This document shows, piece by piece, positions 37,146 to 47,559 of a DNA stretch of 64,000 nt. The number at the start of each line of letters is the position of its first letter. Within the stretch, counting starts at the first letter, position 1. The notes beneath the pieces were generated by a model. That model saw nothing but the letters and a program-made list of their open reading frames with translations, was not told where the DNA came from and searched no databases. Origin of the DNA: Prorocentrum cordatum (lineage: Eukaryota; Sar; Dinophyceae; Prorocentrales; Prorocentraceae); assembly GCA_963575745.1 (NCBI GenBank), contig CAUYUJ010017982.1:201913-265912 (forward strand). The letters run 5' to 3'. Both the position numbers and the translations under genes were made by a program.

Positions 37146-38571
37146 TTCCCTTCGCCCGAGGTCGGCGATGGCACCTCCAGCCTGCGGCTTCGACTCTGGA
37201 CATCCTCGAGACCGATGTCCTTTCTTCTTGCGCTTGTGGCAGCTCGTCACCTTCATCAGCTGCTGGATGGACAAGCGCGGCTTCCTCTCCGCGCGGTCGC
37301 GCCCCCCTCGGCCTGAGCCATTGCCTTGGCCTCGGCCTGGTAGCCGACCTCCTCGGCTGGACTGACCGGGTCGATCGCGGGACGGTGCCTTGAATAATTC
37401 TCGATCTTGCTTGGCTGCGCGCTTGAGGTCCTTGCTATGTTTCCAAGTCCGCTGTCGCGCCTTCTTCTCCAGCTGCAGGTAGACCTCCTCGGCCTCGCCC
37501 CCTGTCAGATTCTGGTCGTTGATCTCCGCCAAAGTGGCCGCAACATCCGCCTCGGAGAGGTCTGCCGCATCGTCGTCCAGCTGGTCGTCATCTGTGTTGT
37601 CGTCGGCTTCCTCGCCAGTAGCCTCCGAACCTTGGCCTCCTGCAGGATAGGACTCGGAGAGGGGGCGAGGATGGGGAGGAGCGGCAACATGCAACTCATC
37701 GTTGCCATGGCCGGCGTCTGCGGCCATGACTGGGTGAGAGCCCGGCCGAGAGGGCAGGAGTCTCTCACCACTGCTATAATCTAACTGCCTCAATGCCCAC
37801 GCGACATCTCGGTACTGAAGGCTTCCTTTCGTCAGCGTTATGAGGTCCTGTGCGCTCTGAGCCGAGAGGCCCGCAACTTTCTCGAGCATGAACCCCTTCA
37901 GTTTGTCCGACATCCAGATGTCGTGAGCTTCTGCCTCTAACCATTGCTGATCTCGTCGAGCCACGAACTGCGTCGGCGAATCCTTCTGCTCGCGAAGGCC
38001 CTCGTAGAGTGCGCGGCGGCCTGCGCGGCGAAATTCATCGCCCTCTCGTTCTCCGCTCATCAGGTCCATCCGCGCCAGCACCGTGTCCAGCCAGGCGGCG
38101 CCTGTCAGCTGGTCCTCCGGCACGTCGTCGAACTTTGCCTGCATGGTCCAGTCGAAGAATTTCAGAAACTTCTCCGACCGTCTCCAGAGGCACGTCCGTG
38201 TTCTGATTCTACCGGCGCAGTGCTTTCTTCCAGGCCCGGTAGTGTCCCGAGCCTGGCCATGATGGCGGGTCCGAGTAGTCTCCCCTAATCGACTGCGGAC
38301 TCTGCCACCATGATTGTTGCCAATTGTTCCAGGCACCGTCGCCGGCGTCTCCGTTGTTCTGCTGCCACCTTGGTTCGGACCAGGTCTTGTCGTCCCAGTT
38401 CTTCTGCCAGGCCTGGTCCCTACCGCTAGGTGAACTTCGTGGAGCCGCTCGACTCCACGGATCCTGGCCGTCGTCGTCTTTCACCGCGGCTGCCGAAGCA
38501 CTCGAGCTGCCAGTGCTCTGCGCTGCTTCCCGTACCAGCTTCAGGATCTGCTCCTTCAGCTCGTCACTCAA
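37146..38571 (-). pseudogene. Copia gag, with one premature TAG and a frameshift
   Basis: Likely start ATG at 38,571 (MSDELKEQILKLVREAAQ). The N-terminal ~120 residues are Trp/Gln/Asp-rich and end at HYRAWKKALRR followed by TAG. The continuation NQNTDVPL in the same frame, then SEKFLKFFDW in the next frame, shows that a Trp codon (TGG) has become TAG and one base has been gained or lost near 38,190. Central gag residues WLDTVLARM, EGLREQKDSPTQFVARRD, GFMLEKVAGLS follow. A zinc knuckle lies at about 37,203-37,244: C-H-K-R-K-K-K-G-H-R-S-R-G-C, where the second Cys of C-x2-C-x4-H-x4-C is replaced by Arg. Gag would coat element RNA in cytoplasmic particles; this copy is dead. Confidence 0.8.
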
Positions 38572-38826
38572 GTGCTGCGGCTGTGCCCCCTCCGCGGTCG
38601 TAGCTGCGGCAGCATCTCCCGCAGCGCCTTCGGCGGCCTGGCCGCCGGCGCGTTGCCCCTGTTGTCCGTCCAGGAAATGCTATCCTTCTTGTTCTCTGGC
38701 CATTTGCCGTGGATCCCACGCCGCACGTTGGTCGAGCGCGACCAGGTCCAAAGCTCGCGAGCGGACAGCTGGCGACCCTCACCGGAGCCGCGTGCCGCCA
38801 CCCATGGCTGTCTGGACGAGGCCTCG

Positions 38827-38837
38827 CTCCGCTACCA
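38827..38837 (-). other. Primer-binding site, initiator-Met-tRNA type
   Basis: On the minus strand, two bases after the 5' LTR end (gccaca-gt), the sequence tggtagcggag matches the complement of a eukaryotic initiator tRNA-Met 3' end (ctctgctacca) with one mismatch. Copia elements commonly prime from initiator Met tRNA. Confidence 0.7.
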
Positions 38838-38839
38838 AC

Positions 38840-38982
38840 TGTGGCAGCAGCAGGAGCAAACAGGTGTTTTGACCTTGAGCCACAATGAGGACGGATGCAC
38901 ATCCTCTCGCTCTCCGCTCCACTGTTCCCCTCTAGGGTGTCTCTCTGCTAAACCTATGTCACAAAATCAAGACTGCAGCCAC
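38840..38982 (-). repeat. 5' LTR
   Basis: About 143 bp, unusually short. In element sense it starts near gtggctgcagtcttgatttt and ends ctgctgctgccaca. It contains the spliced-leader-like stretch at about 38,873-38,893 (ccgtcctcattgtggctcaa in sense), followed by about 35 bases to the LTR end. No clear TATA box was seen, as expected for dinoflagellates. Confidence 0.85.
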
Positions 38983-38987
38983 AGCAT
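38983..38987. repeat. Target-site duplication (right), agcat
   Basis: Matches agcat at 23,641-23,645. The first a can also be counted as the last base of the LTR, leaving gcat as the minimal duplication. Confidence 0.75.
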
Positions 38988-38989
38988 GG

Positions 38990-39580
38990 GAGGAGCGCGG
39001 GGAGGAAGCAGGGGAGGGCCCCCCTTAAGAGCAGCCTCCTTGAGAGAAGGAGTTGAAGTAATACGGCCCCGTGGGCCTTGACCCGTTAGTGGGCCCAGTT
39101 TGCTGGTGTCACCACCCTCGAAGGCACGGTGGACGCAACCATCCAGCGTGGTAGACAAGTGAAGCCTTAGCCTGCCGCGCCTGCAACAGATCCTCGAGAG
39201 GAGGAGGAGGAGGAGGGGGACGAGGAGGAGGAGGAGGGGGTTCAGTGTAATCCCAAGGGTCATCAACGATGTTGCAATAAACCCTCCCTCAAAATTCCCT
39301 GTCGTAGGCCTCTTACATGTATTGGCACTGTTGGCAATGCCCCGTTGGAAGACAATCGTCTGTGGATCCTGAATCGTGCCAACACCACTCCTTGGACTTC
39401 AACGACGCGAGTCAACTTTACTATTGCTTCCTGGCGATCCTGAATCGTGCCAAAAACCTTGCCTGAGACTCCAACAGCGCAAATCAAGGTCAAAGTGACT
39501 CTTGCGCCCTGACTATCCTAAATAGTTCCGGAACACCGTGTCTGGGACGTCAACAATCATAATCCGTTAACGCGTGATGA
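38990..39580. other. Flank of the copia element; no gene; degenerate ~80-bp repeats
   Basis: A gga-rich microsatellite lies at 39,199-39,238. About three diverged units near 39,355, 39,430 and 39,510 share gatcctgaatcgtgccaa and gacttcaacgacgcgag-like blocks. No coding stretch is seen. Confidence 0.55.
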
Positions 39581-40205
39581 ATATGTACGCCGAGTGTGCG
39601 CCTCTCTAAGGCGAGAAACACATTGTGAAACTAACCGTCCTCCATCCGTGAGCGTTTTGCAACTTATTAAGACGAATGTGCGCGGCGTCCAGGCGAGAAC
39701 CACCGTTTGAAAACGACCCTCCCTCCATCTATCAAGTTTTTAAAACAATGTGCGCGGCGTTAAGGCGAGAAGAACATGTTTTAAATGACCCTCCCTCGAT
39801 CCGTGAAGCCCCTGCTAACGTTGAGGACGAAAGCGCGCGGCGCTGAGGCGATAAGCACATGTTTAAAATAACCCGTCCTCCATCCGTGAAACTTTTGCGA
39901 ATGTTTAAAACCAATGCGCGCGGCCCGCGCGGCGCCAAGGCGAAAACCACATTATGAAAACGACCTCCATCCGTCAAGCTCCTGCCAACTGTTAAGACCA
40001 ATGTGCGCGGCGCTGGGCGAGCGCAACATTCCGAAAACGATGCGGTCTCCATCTGTGATGCTCTTGTGAACTTTCAGGCGACTGCGCGCGGCGCTAAGGC
40101 GAGCGCCACATTTGGAAAATGGCCTTCCCTTGTGCGCGGCGCCGACGCGAGACTCACATACTGAAACCGACCCGGTCTCCATCCGTGAGGCTTCTGCGAA
40201 TACTT
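39580..40205. repeat. Diverged ~95-bp satellite related to the array at 1-940, inverted
   Basis: About six units with gcgcggcgctaaggcgagaa, a gttttaaa or tttgaaa block and ctccatccgtgaagc. Read on the minus strand the order (gttt-aaa, ctcgcctta-gcgccgcgcgc, ttcgtc) matches the unit of the array at the start of the window, so both may be branches of one family in opposite orientation. Confidence 0.7.
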
Positions 40206-40284
40206 AGCTGCACGATCAGACATGATGAGGGAGTGCCAGCCGCAACGCCTGGCCCGCTCTGCCGACACGCATCGGGGCGCGACA

Positions 40285-41930
40285 ACTCCTCCTCCTCCCC
40301 CTCCTCCTCGCCTTCTCCACCTCCTCCTCCCCTTCCTTCCCCTCCTCCTCCTCCTCCTCCTCCTCCTCCTCCTCGTCCTCCTCCTCCTCCTCCTGGAGGA
40401 GTTGTTCTAGAAAAAAATGGAGGACGAAGAGGCTCCTTGACCTCCAGTTCGCGGGCCCGTGCGCAGCTCTGGCCGCAGCCCATCGCGCGGCTCGAGAGGG
40501 CGTCACGTCGACGACGACGGCGACGACGCCGTCACCGTGGTCTCCTAGTCCTCGTCGCCGTCGGGCTCCTGCAACGGCGGCGCAGCGGGAGGAGGAACTC
40601 AGAAAAACGAGGAGGAAGAGGAGAAGGGGGAGGAGGAGGAGGGAGATGGGTGTACAAGGGGGGGAAAGATGCGGAGCAGGACCACCAAACTCGCTACAAC
40701 CGTAAAGGGTACCAACACCATCTTGTAGGAGGCGGTCGTCAGAGACATACACGAGAATGAGCGATCGCAACAAGTCAGAATCCAATAAACGTACGACAAC
40801 GAAAACATATTCACAATTCTGAGGTACGCCAAATAAACTACCGTCCGCTTGCCATAAACCCTTACCCGTAGGAGGCGGATGAAAAGGATCATCATCAATG
40901 TGCTCCCCCCAATGTCCGCATCTTCCCCTCCGAAAGCCCCCAAAGGTTCCGGAGTCCATGGGGACCTCCAGGAGGCCTCCAGATACCTGTTGCCGAGACC
41001 TCGGCAGGCTTCCAGACCTGAAGCGCTTCCAAAGCAATCTGCAGGAAGAGGACAACCAACATACATTCGACAAAATGCTGGTGTTTGACACATTGTGTGC
41101 CTGTCTGGGGAATCTTGAGGGGTTTCTTGAAGCCTCTCTTGAGGCAACTCGAGGTCTCTAGGGGCCGTCCTGGAGCATCCTGGGCTCGTCGTCAGGGGCA
41201 TCCTGGATGCTTGCTGCGGCCTCTGGAACCATCTTAACAGCCTCTTGCAGCCAGAGCGCCCCAAAGTGGGTCCTGGACTGCAAAGGCGAAAGAGGGTCAC
41301 AGGAAAAGGGGGGACTTTGAAAAAATGGGCCGCCGCTGGGCCAAGAGATCAGGTCGCGGGTTGACCAGCATATGGAACAACAGACGGCTGGATCTCGCAT
41401 CACCCAGAGATGATCTGGGTGAAAGAGATGGTGATGATTCGGAGGAGGGGGAGGAGGAGCTGAAACAGTATGAGGGGCACGAAGAGGCTGACGACGAGGA
41501 CGAGGACTGGGAGGATGATAAGTAATAGGAGGCGGAGGAGGTGAGGAGGAGGAGGAGGAAGAGGACGAGTAGTAGCTGAACGTGGAGAAGCAAGAGGAAG
41601 GAGACAGGATATTGAGGATGAGGACGACGAGCGCGGCGAGAGAGCAGGAGAACGACGCGGCCGAGAAGGGGGACAAAGAACTTAATGGGAGGATGGGCAG
41701 GAGGGACGAGGAGAAAGATGAGGCGAAGGAAAATTATGGTTGATAGAACAAGAATGAGCGGGCAGGAAGAGGGGGATAATAGTGATGATGATGACGATGA
41801 TGCTGATGATGAGTTTCCACGACGCCAGTGTTGAGGAGAATGGCAGTCGATGACAATTGACCCCAGCAACCCGTTCAATGGCAACCAAGAAGACAGTTTG
41901 TCCGTCAGAAAAACTACGGGCGCCCCGAGA
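40285..41930. other. Low-complexity DNA, no supportable gene
   Basis: A CT microsatellite at about 40,290-40,395, acgacg-rich sequence near 40,510, and gga-rich patches at about 40,600-40,650 and 41,445-41,570. Open frames on both strands are Ser/Leu- or Glu-rich artefacts. One minus-strand frame near 40,650-40,800 has a hydrophobic run (MVLVPFTVVASLVVLL) but no other protein character. Confidence 0.5.
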
Positions 41931-41939
41931 CGGCTCCTA

Positions 41940-42275
41940 CCACAGGTGTGCAGCGTCACGTGGGACAGCACAGCCCGCGCCATCCTCCAGGCCATGCCAC
42001 CCTCAAGACGAGGGTAAACCACCGAAGCTATTCCCAGGGACCAGACCTGTGTAGCGTCACCTGTGACAGCACAGCACGCACTATCAGCTCGGCTGTGCCA
42101 CCCGCAAGACGCAGGTAATCCACCGAAGCCACTCCCTCGGAAAAAGCGAGCAACACTCTGTGAGCAGAGGTGTGCGGCGTCACCCGTGACAACGCAGCCC
42201 GCGCCATCGGCCAGGCCGCGCCTCCCGCAAACGCGGGAAGACCACCGAAACCATTCCCTCGAAAAAGGCAACGAT
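41940..42275. repeat. ~110-bp tandem repeat, three units
   Basis: Units start at about 41,948, 42,050 and 42,168 with gtgt/cg-gcgtcac followed by gacagcacagcccgcgccat, a cacc-gcaagacg block and accaccgaagc-attccc. The region from 42,285 to 42,660 holds no gene I can support; an agagag tract lies at 42,454. Confidence 0.85.
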
Positions 42276-42689
42276 CCACATTAAACCGTCAAGAAAGACC
42301 CCGTTCATTCAGCCACCTGTAGACGCTAAGACCAGGAGAGTCCTCGCCACAAGGCGCGTCGAGAAGAGGACGGCGAGCGCTACAGAGCGGCGCAACTCGA
42401 GTCCCCGAAGCAGCTGCCTACAGCGGGCCATCGCCGAAACAGGGTCAAAACCAGAGAGAGAGAGAGAGGCCCCTGACGTGCAGCATGAGCAGGAAGGAGC
42501 CCATCACATACCTCATGATCCAATGCCTCCAATTCCTCGGTCTAGGGTGAGAGCCGCCCCCGGCTCGAGCGAACATAACCATCGGATCTCGGCGAGAAGC
42601 CCGCATCCGAACGTCCTAACGCGAAGCGGTCGCCGCGAGCTGCCCGCGAAAAAAACGCCGCGACTTCCGACCGGTGCCGGGGCAAGTAA

Positions 42690-43190
42690 GAACTGGTACA
42701 GCACGACCCGGCACACCGCGAACAGCGCTGGGCACAGCATCGCGTGCCACATCGCACGCATCATCAGGAACGTGGCGACCTGGTACAGCAAAGCGAAAAA
42801 CTCGAACAGGTACAGCACCGTGAACGGCACCGTGTACAGCATCGCGAGCAGCATCTGGAGCAGCACGAACAAGTACATTGGCATCGTGAAACACAGCAGG
42901 TACAGCACGAAGGGGCACGCCGCGAACAAACATCGGGTATAGCACCTTTACAGCATCGTGCACAACATCTTGTACGGCATGAACTTGTATATCAACACCG
43001 TGCACAACATCTGGTGCAACACGAACTTGTCCGGCATCACGGACAGCACGAACTTGTGCAGCGCTGGCTACGGCATCGTGTATAGCGCGATCTGGGACAT
43101 CGTGAACAGCATCTTGTGCACCACGAGCTGGTGTGAACAGCATCGCGTCCGGCATCATGGGCAGCGCGAATACGTGCAAGGATATCCGCA
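42690..43190. repeat. Minisatellite of cagcatcgtg / gtacagcac units
   Basis: Loose tandem of 9-15-bp units (acagcaccgtgaacggcac, cagcatcgtgcacaacatc). The minus-strand frame through it (DAVHGAVHGAVPVRVF) is a repeat artefact. Confidence 0.8.
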
Positions 43191-43804
43191 CGCGCAGCAG
43201 CCTGCGCGTCGCAGTCACCATCTCCACCATCAGGGATAAAAGCCAGAGCCTCGGAGCTGAAGGGGAACGTCGGCACGTGTGGAAGTGCCAACGGTAGAGC
43301 AGGCCACGCCGCAATCCCTGCCGCGAGAGGTCGTTGACGTGGCCCCTTGTGCGGTCGACCAGGCGTTGTCCAGGGATCGCCTGCCTGAACCCCAATGTCC
43401 GGAGTACGGGTCTCGTCGTTGTCCCCGAGAGGGGTCACTCTTGCTGCTGTTACGTCTACGGGCACGCGGATCGTCTTGACCAGGACCAGGCTCGCCAGCA
43501 TCATCTCCGCCTGTTGCGCGCCAGAGGCACTGAGAGCACGACGCAAGGCGAGAGCAACGCGAGCCTCACCCTTGCTCTTTTTGTGGCCGTGGTCGACGGA
43601 CATGCTCTCATGTAGACTGCGAACCACGGCAGTGATCACATCGATGAGGGCGTAGTTCACCGTGCAAGGGTGAGCAGCTGGCAGAAGCGCCGCGTGAACC
43701 AGGAGACGGTCAAAGTGGAATGAAAGCCAGACTCGACGCAGCCGCCCCTCGCGCAGCTTCCTGAGGACCCAGTCCAACCGAGCAGCAACCACAGCGCGCG
43801 CCAA
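43190..43804 (-). CDS. Possible unidentified protein
   Basis: Frame from ATG 43,804; about 200 residues have mixed composition before the frame enters the minisatellite at 43,190. Segments such as VAARLDWVLRKLREGRLRRV, SFHFDRLLVHAALLP, NYALIDVITAVVRSLHESM and ARVALALRRALSASGAQQAE look like real helical protein rather than repeat. No family is recognised. The start is preceded by (gca)n sequence, and the C-terminus is not defined. It could be an exon or a relic. Confidence 0.35.
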
Positions 43805-43979
43805 CGGAGCCGCAGCAGCAGCAGCAGCAGCAGGGAGGCCCTTAACCTAGGCAAGTGATTGGGCCGAAATGGCTATGAGGACGGCGAGGAAGACGAGGGT
43901 GAGGAGAGAGGTAGAGAAGTGGGAGGAGAAACAGAAGGTGCGATCACACCGATGACGAGGAGGGGGGATACACGCGCAT

Positions 43980-44033
43980 ACATGTCTATCTGTATATTAT
44001 ATATTTAATATATACATATATGTATATAAAAAT

Positions 44034-44068
<35 letters not shown>
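43980..44068. repeat. (ta)n / (ag)n microsatellites
   Basis: tatatta-type AT-rich repeat at 43,988-44,028 followed by an ag run to 44,068. Confidence 0.95.
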
Positions 44069-44069
<1 letters not shown>

Positions 44070-44287
44070 CGCCCCATTAAGTCTCACGGGACGTCGCGGG
44101 AACATATGACCCCAGGGCTTCAGGGCCGAAAGGGCTCGAGGCGAACCCCACTCCGCAGGAGGGCCCCCCCCAGGGCACCATAGGCCAGGGAGCGCAGGGA
44201 AAGGCCCTGCGGAGGCCCCGGAAGGGGCCAATGTGCACCCCCCATGGCCGACACGAAACTGGCGCAAAACCGGTGCCGATCTGCGCA

Positions 44288-44467
44288 TACAGTCGGGGCG
44301 TTGACCCAAGGAGCCCTAAATAAGGAACGAGGCCCCTTTCATCCACAAGTTGAGCTTCGACTTCCCATCGAAACCCAAAAGAAAACCCAAGGCAAACTGT
44401 GAAGCAATCAAGGAACACGGAGCCCCTCCCCAACGAAAAGGGTTCCTTCTTCAGCGCCCCGACTGTA
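44288..44467. mobile_element. TA-flanked inverted-repeat element, ~180 bp
   Basis: Left end tacagtcggggcgttga; right end, read on the other strand, tacagtcggggcgctga. This is 16 of 17 identical as inverted repeats, each beginning with TA; inwards the arms are only loosely similar. Consistent with a decayed MITE. No ORF belongs to it. Confidence 0.5.
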
Positions 44468-44469
44468 TG

Positions 44470-45550
44470 CTGCGTCGGTTTTGGGGGGCCCACCACAGGG
44501 GCCAAACTGAGCCCCTCACAAGAGACTGCTTGCCATTCCTCGAAGTTTCGAAAACTGTCCGAGCCCGCCCCTGACTGGAGGTTCGGGGACGGGCAGGGCG
44601 CGCACGCGTTCATCGCGCGCTGCGCAGCGCAGGTCTGCGGCGCCACTCCGCGCACTCATGACCGTCTGAGGCAATGTGGGGTGGCCTAATCAGCCACATG
44701 CCTGCCCGCTGCTGCCTCATTCCAACCCTTCCATGCCCCGCTGGCTTCGCGCGCCCTCGACGAGACGAGGACACTCGAAGGAACGCCTCTGCGTTTAAAT
44801 CGGTTCGCTGCTGGTCTGTCGGCATTTCGGGCCACGCGGCCGCGGGGCAGGGGGTACAGGGAAAGCGGCCGCTGACCATGATGACCGAAGATAGGAAAGG
44901 GCGGGAAGGGGGGGGGGACCCGAGAATCCGGGGCCCCAGGAAACGCGCACCATGAGGTTCTTTGTAGGGCGTAGGGCTGCACGGTTAATGGCTGCGCGCT
45001 TCGGGCGCGCCTTGAGCCGAGCGTCGGCGCTCGCTCTCATCTGCCCGAAGGCCCGCGCCCCGCTCCCGTGCGCCTTCGACCGTTTATATGTGGGGCCCGT
45101 TTGCCCTCCCATCGCCCGCCTGCCCCCCCCCCATCTCATCGCCGCCATCGCCCAAATCGCCCCGCCCCCACCCCCGCGACCCCCCTGGAGAGAGTTCCAA
45201 GCCAGGCTACGGAGGGAATCCAGCCGAGGGCGACGAGATGCCGCCACCGCCCCAGACTCGCATAAACCGCGACAAACACGCATGGGTTCCGAAGGCACTC
45301 CTGGAGGAGAGGGTTGAGGAGTGAAAGACTCGCTGCCCCGCGCGACCCCGAGCCATCCCGCCCGATGGTCGCCGGCGGCTGAGTCCTCAGTTCGCCCAGG
45401 GCTCCGAGGGCGCGCCCGGGCTGCTCGCGCCCTGCTCGCCCTGCTCTCTCTCTCTCTCTCTGGAACTTTGGGGTGGGGGGCATGCTGATGCGGAAGTGAT
45501 CGATGGCCTGGGGCCCCCGACAAAACGGCGGGGCTGCCTAGGCCGTCTTG
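44470..45550. other. GC-rich stretch, no supportable gene
   Basis: Several frames are open because of composition. A short tc run lies at about 45,441-45,462. No domain or motif was recognised on either strand. Confidence 0.5.
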
Positions 45551-45555
45551 GCGCG

Positions 45556-45785
45556 CCTCCTCCTCCCCCCCCTCCTCCTCCTCCTCCTCCTCCTCCTCCT
45601 CCTCCTCCTCCTCCTCCTCCTCCTCCTCCTCCTCCTCCTCTTCGTGCTCCTCCAGCTACCTCTCAGAGGACTCGTCCAGCGGCGGAGCGGGCGGGGTCGA
45701 GAGACCTCAGGGAAACGGGTGTGTGGAGGAGGAGGAGGAGGAGAAGGAGGAGGAGGAGCAGGAGGAGGAGGAGGAGGAGGAAACG
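45556..45785. repeat. (cct)n and (gga)n microsatellites
   Basis: About 26 cct triplets at 45,564-45,640, then a gga-rich run at 45,725-45,780. Confidence 0.95.
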
Positions 45786-45919
45786 CGGGCAGGAAGATGG
45801 AAGACTGGGGCCGCACAGACGGCGCCGCGGACCGTCGTGGGACGTGCCCTGGGTCGACGGGCATTTTCCTCAGGATGGGGGGCTGAGGGCTTGGCGACGG
45901 TCGACGACGAGCGGGCGGC

Positions 45920-46138
45920 GACTGGTGGCTGGAGCTCTACGCGCTGCTCTCACGCGCCAAGCGCCACGAGGACCTCCTGCTCATGCGGGCGCCGCGCATC
46001 GAGTTCTTCCTGGCAGGGCCGCCAGAGGGTTTGCGGAAGCAGCTGGAGCAGTTTGCTACGCGCACGAAGCGGCGAAAGAGGGAGGCGACGGCCCTCGCCA
46101 GGGAGCTCGGCTTCACCGGATTTGCCCGCGAGGCTTGA
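45920..46138 (+). pseudogene. C-terminal fragment of a Pif1/RecD-like SF1 helicase
   Basis: A 72-codon frame ending in TGA, too short for a standard ORF call. It starts DWWLELYALLSRAKRHEDLL with LLMRAP following. Y-x2-LSR-A-x5-DL(L/I) is the motif VI region of Pif1/RecD2/TraI-type helicases (Y-V-A-L-S-R), and the following EFFLAGPPEGLRKQLEQFA with a basic helix and a final ARELGF fits a C-terminal tail. Nothing upstream supplies the ATPase motifs; the preceding 200 bp is gga/cct repeat. It is either a last exon of a gene extending beyond the repeat, or a retroposed or truncated remnant. It is the only convincing plus-strand coding signal in the window. Confidence 0.5.
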
Positions 46139-46257
46139 CTTGAAAAGCGACCCGCCCGAACTTCGCCGTCTCTCTACGGTCTCCACGAGGATCCAGGATG
46201 CTCCTCGATGGTCCTCGCCGAGAAAAACTGCACACGCCCGAACGATGCCAAGCGCTG

Positions 46258-46330
46258 TTGTTACTATTCGAAAAAAGTTAGCAATGTTCTCATGAGTATC
46301 ATCGTTGTTAAACATCATCACTACTACGTA
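46258..46330 (+). repeat. ~72-bp direct repeat, copy 1
   Basis: Contains ctattcgaaaaaagttagca, then atgttctcatgagtatcatc and catcatcactactac. A near copy lies at 47,387-47,456 in the same orientation (ctattcgaaaaaaagttggc, ttgttctcatgagtatcatc). Confidence 0.85.
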
Positions 46331-46429
46331 GCACCCCGCAATTGCGGATAAGAGTGAGGGCGCGGGCGCGGGCGACGCCGGCGTCGTCGAGCCGGCGGAC
46401 CTCGTGGCCCCCACCTTCCCTGTCGATGG

Positions 46430-46850
46430 CGCTCTCCTCCTCGTCCTCCTCCTCCTCCTCCTCCTCCTCCTCCTCCTCTTCCTCGTCCTCGTCCTCGTCC
46501 TCATCGTCATCCTCATCCTCCTCCTCCACCTCGTTCTCCTCCTCCTCCTCTTCTCCCTCGTCCTCCCTTTCCCCACCTCGTCCTTTCATCATCGTCCTCC
46601 CATTGTCGTCCTCCCTTCATCGGCCTCCATCATCGTCCTCCCATTGTCGTCCATCATCATCCTCCTCCCCCCTAATCCCCCTCCCCCTGCTCCCCCTCCT
46701 CCCCCTCCTCGTCCTCCTCCTCCCCCTCCTCCCCCTCCTCCCCTTCCTAGTCCTCCTGCTCCTCCTCTTTCTCCACATTCTCCTTACATCCTCTCTTCTT
46801 CCGCGTCCTCCTTGTCCCCTGTTTACTCCTCCTGCCTCCCCCTCCTTTCC
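46430..46850. repeat. CT-rich microsatellite
   Basis: cct/ctc/cgtcct triplets with little else. Confidence 0.95.
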
Positions 46851-46924
46851 CAAGATATCGGCAACGCAATCCTTTGTTCCACTTTATGCTCCCCGACTTC
46901 TCTGATCAAGGCAACTCGCCAGGG

Positions 46925-47375
46925 CAAAGTTGCTGGACGGGCTGGTGTGGGTGCGCGGGGCTTGAAGAGGTCTTTGCGGGCTGAGACGGTATGCAAAAAT
47001 CCGCCGCCGCGCTTGTGCGGCATTGGTTTGTTCAGTGAACGTGGTTTGGGTCGCGGGTGGGTCGCGGGCTCTCCACCTCCACCTGGAAGGAATGCAATGC
47101 AAAAGCAGCCCGCCGCAGGCGCCAAAAAAAATGATTTGTACACTGAACGTGGTTTGGGTCGCGGGTGGGCCGCGGGTTCTCCACTGGGAACGAATGCAAA
47201 AGATGCCCGCCGCAGGCGCCGAAAAAATTAGTTTGTACCCTGAACGTGGTCGCGGGTGGGCCGCGGGCTCTCCATTTGAAACGACTGCAAAAGATGCCCG
47301 CCGCAGGCGCCGAAAAATGTGGTTTGCACCCTGAACGTGGTTTGGGTCGCGGGTTGGTCGCAAGTGGGTCACGGG
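46925..47375 (+). repeat. Tandem repeat of ~75-110 bp, about five units
   Basis: Each unit has cctgaacgtggtttgggtcg, cgggtgggccgcgggctctc and gcaaaagatgcccgccgcag, followed by gcgccgaaaaa. Confidence 0.9.
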
Positions 47376-47386
47376 GTTATTTCTAT

Positions 47387-47456
47387 TCGAAAAAAAGTTG
47401 GCATTGTTCTCATGAGTATCATCGTTGTGAATATTAACATCATCACTACTACTATT
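47387..47456 (+). repeat. ~72-bp direct repeat, copy 2
   Basis: Partner of 46,258-46,330. It is followed by an AT-rich tract of act/gta triplets to about 47,545. Confidence 0.85.
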
Positions 47457-47559
47457 ACTACTAGTTTTATTAATGGTACTATGATGACTAGTATTAGTTG
47501 TAGTGATTGCACTATTCTTAGTAGTACTATTCACATGATTACTACTATTGTTAGAGCAC

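Larger units (their letters stand above)
23646..38982 (-). mobile_element. Ty1/copia-type LTR retrotransposon, full length but inactive, hosting a nested LINE
   Basis: Direct LTRs of about 140 and 143 bp, a 5-bp target duplication and an initiator-Met-type primer site define both ends. Total length is 15.3 kb, about 10.2 kb without the nested LINE. The minus-strand order is gag, protease, accessory region, integrase, reverse transcriptase, RNase H. Integrase before RT is diagnostic of copia rather than gypsy. Every coding block carries frameshifts, and the RT active site has lost an Asp, so the copy cannot move on its own. The two LTRs differ at about seven positions plus one 2-base gap in roughly 140 bp (~95% identity), which suggests an insertion that is not recent. 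The LINE inserted later, since its ORFs are intact. Confidence 0.92.

Noticed and set aside
40216-41300. Minus-strand frames with a hydrophobic segment
   Set aside because: Only one short hydrophobic run, embedded in Ser/Leu-rich low complexity; no support for a real membrane protein.
42616-43395. Minus-strand Val/Ala/His-rich frame
   Set aside because: Mostly the cagcatcgtg minisatellite; only the part from 43,190 upstream has protein character and is reported separately.
44077-44655. 192-codon minus-strand frame
   Set aside because: It spans the TA-flanked inverted-repeat element and has no motif; protein character is too weak to support a gene.
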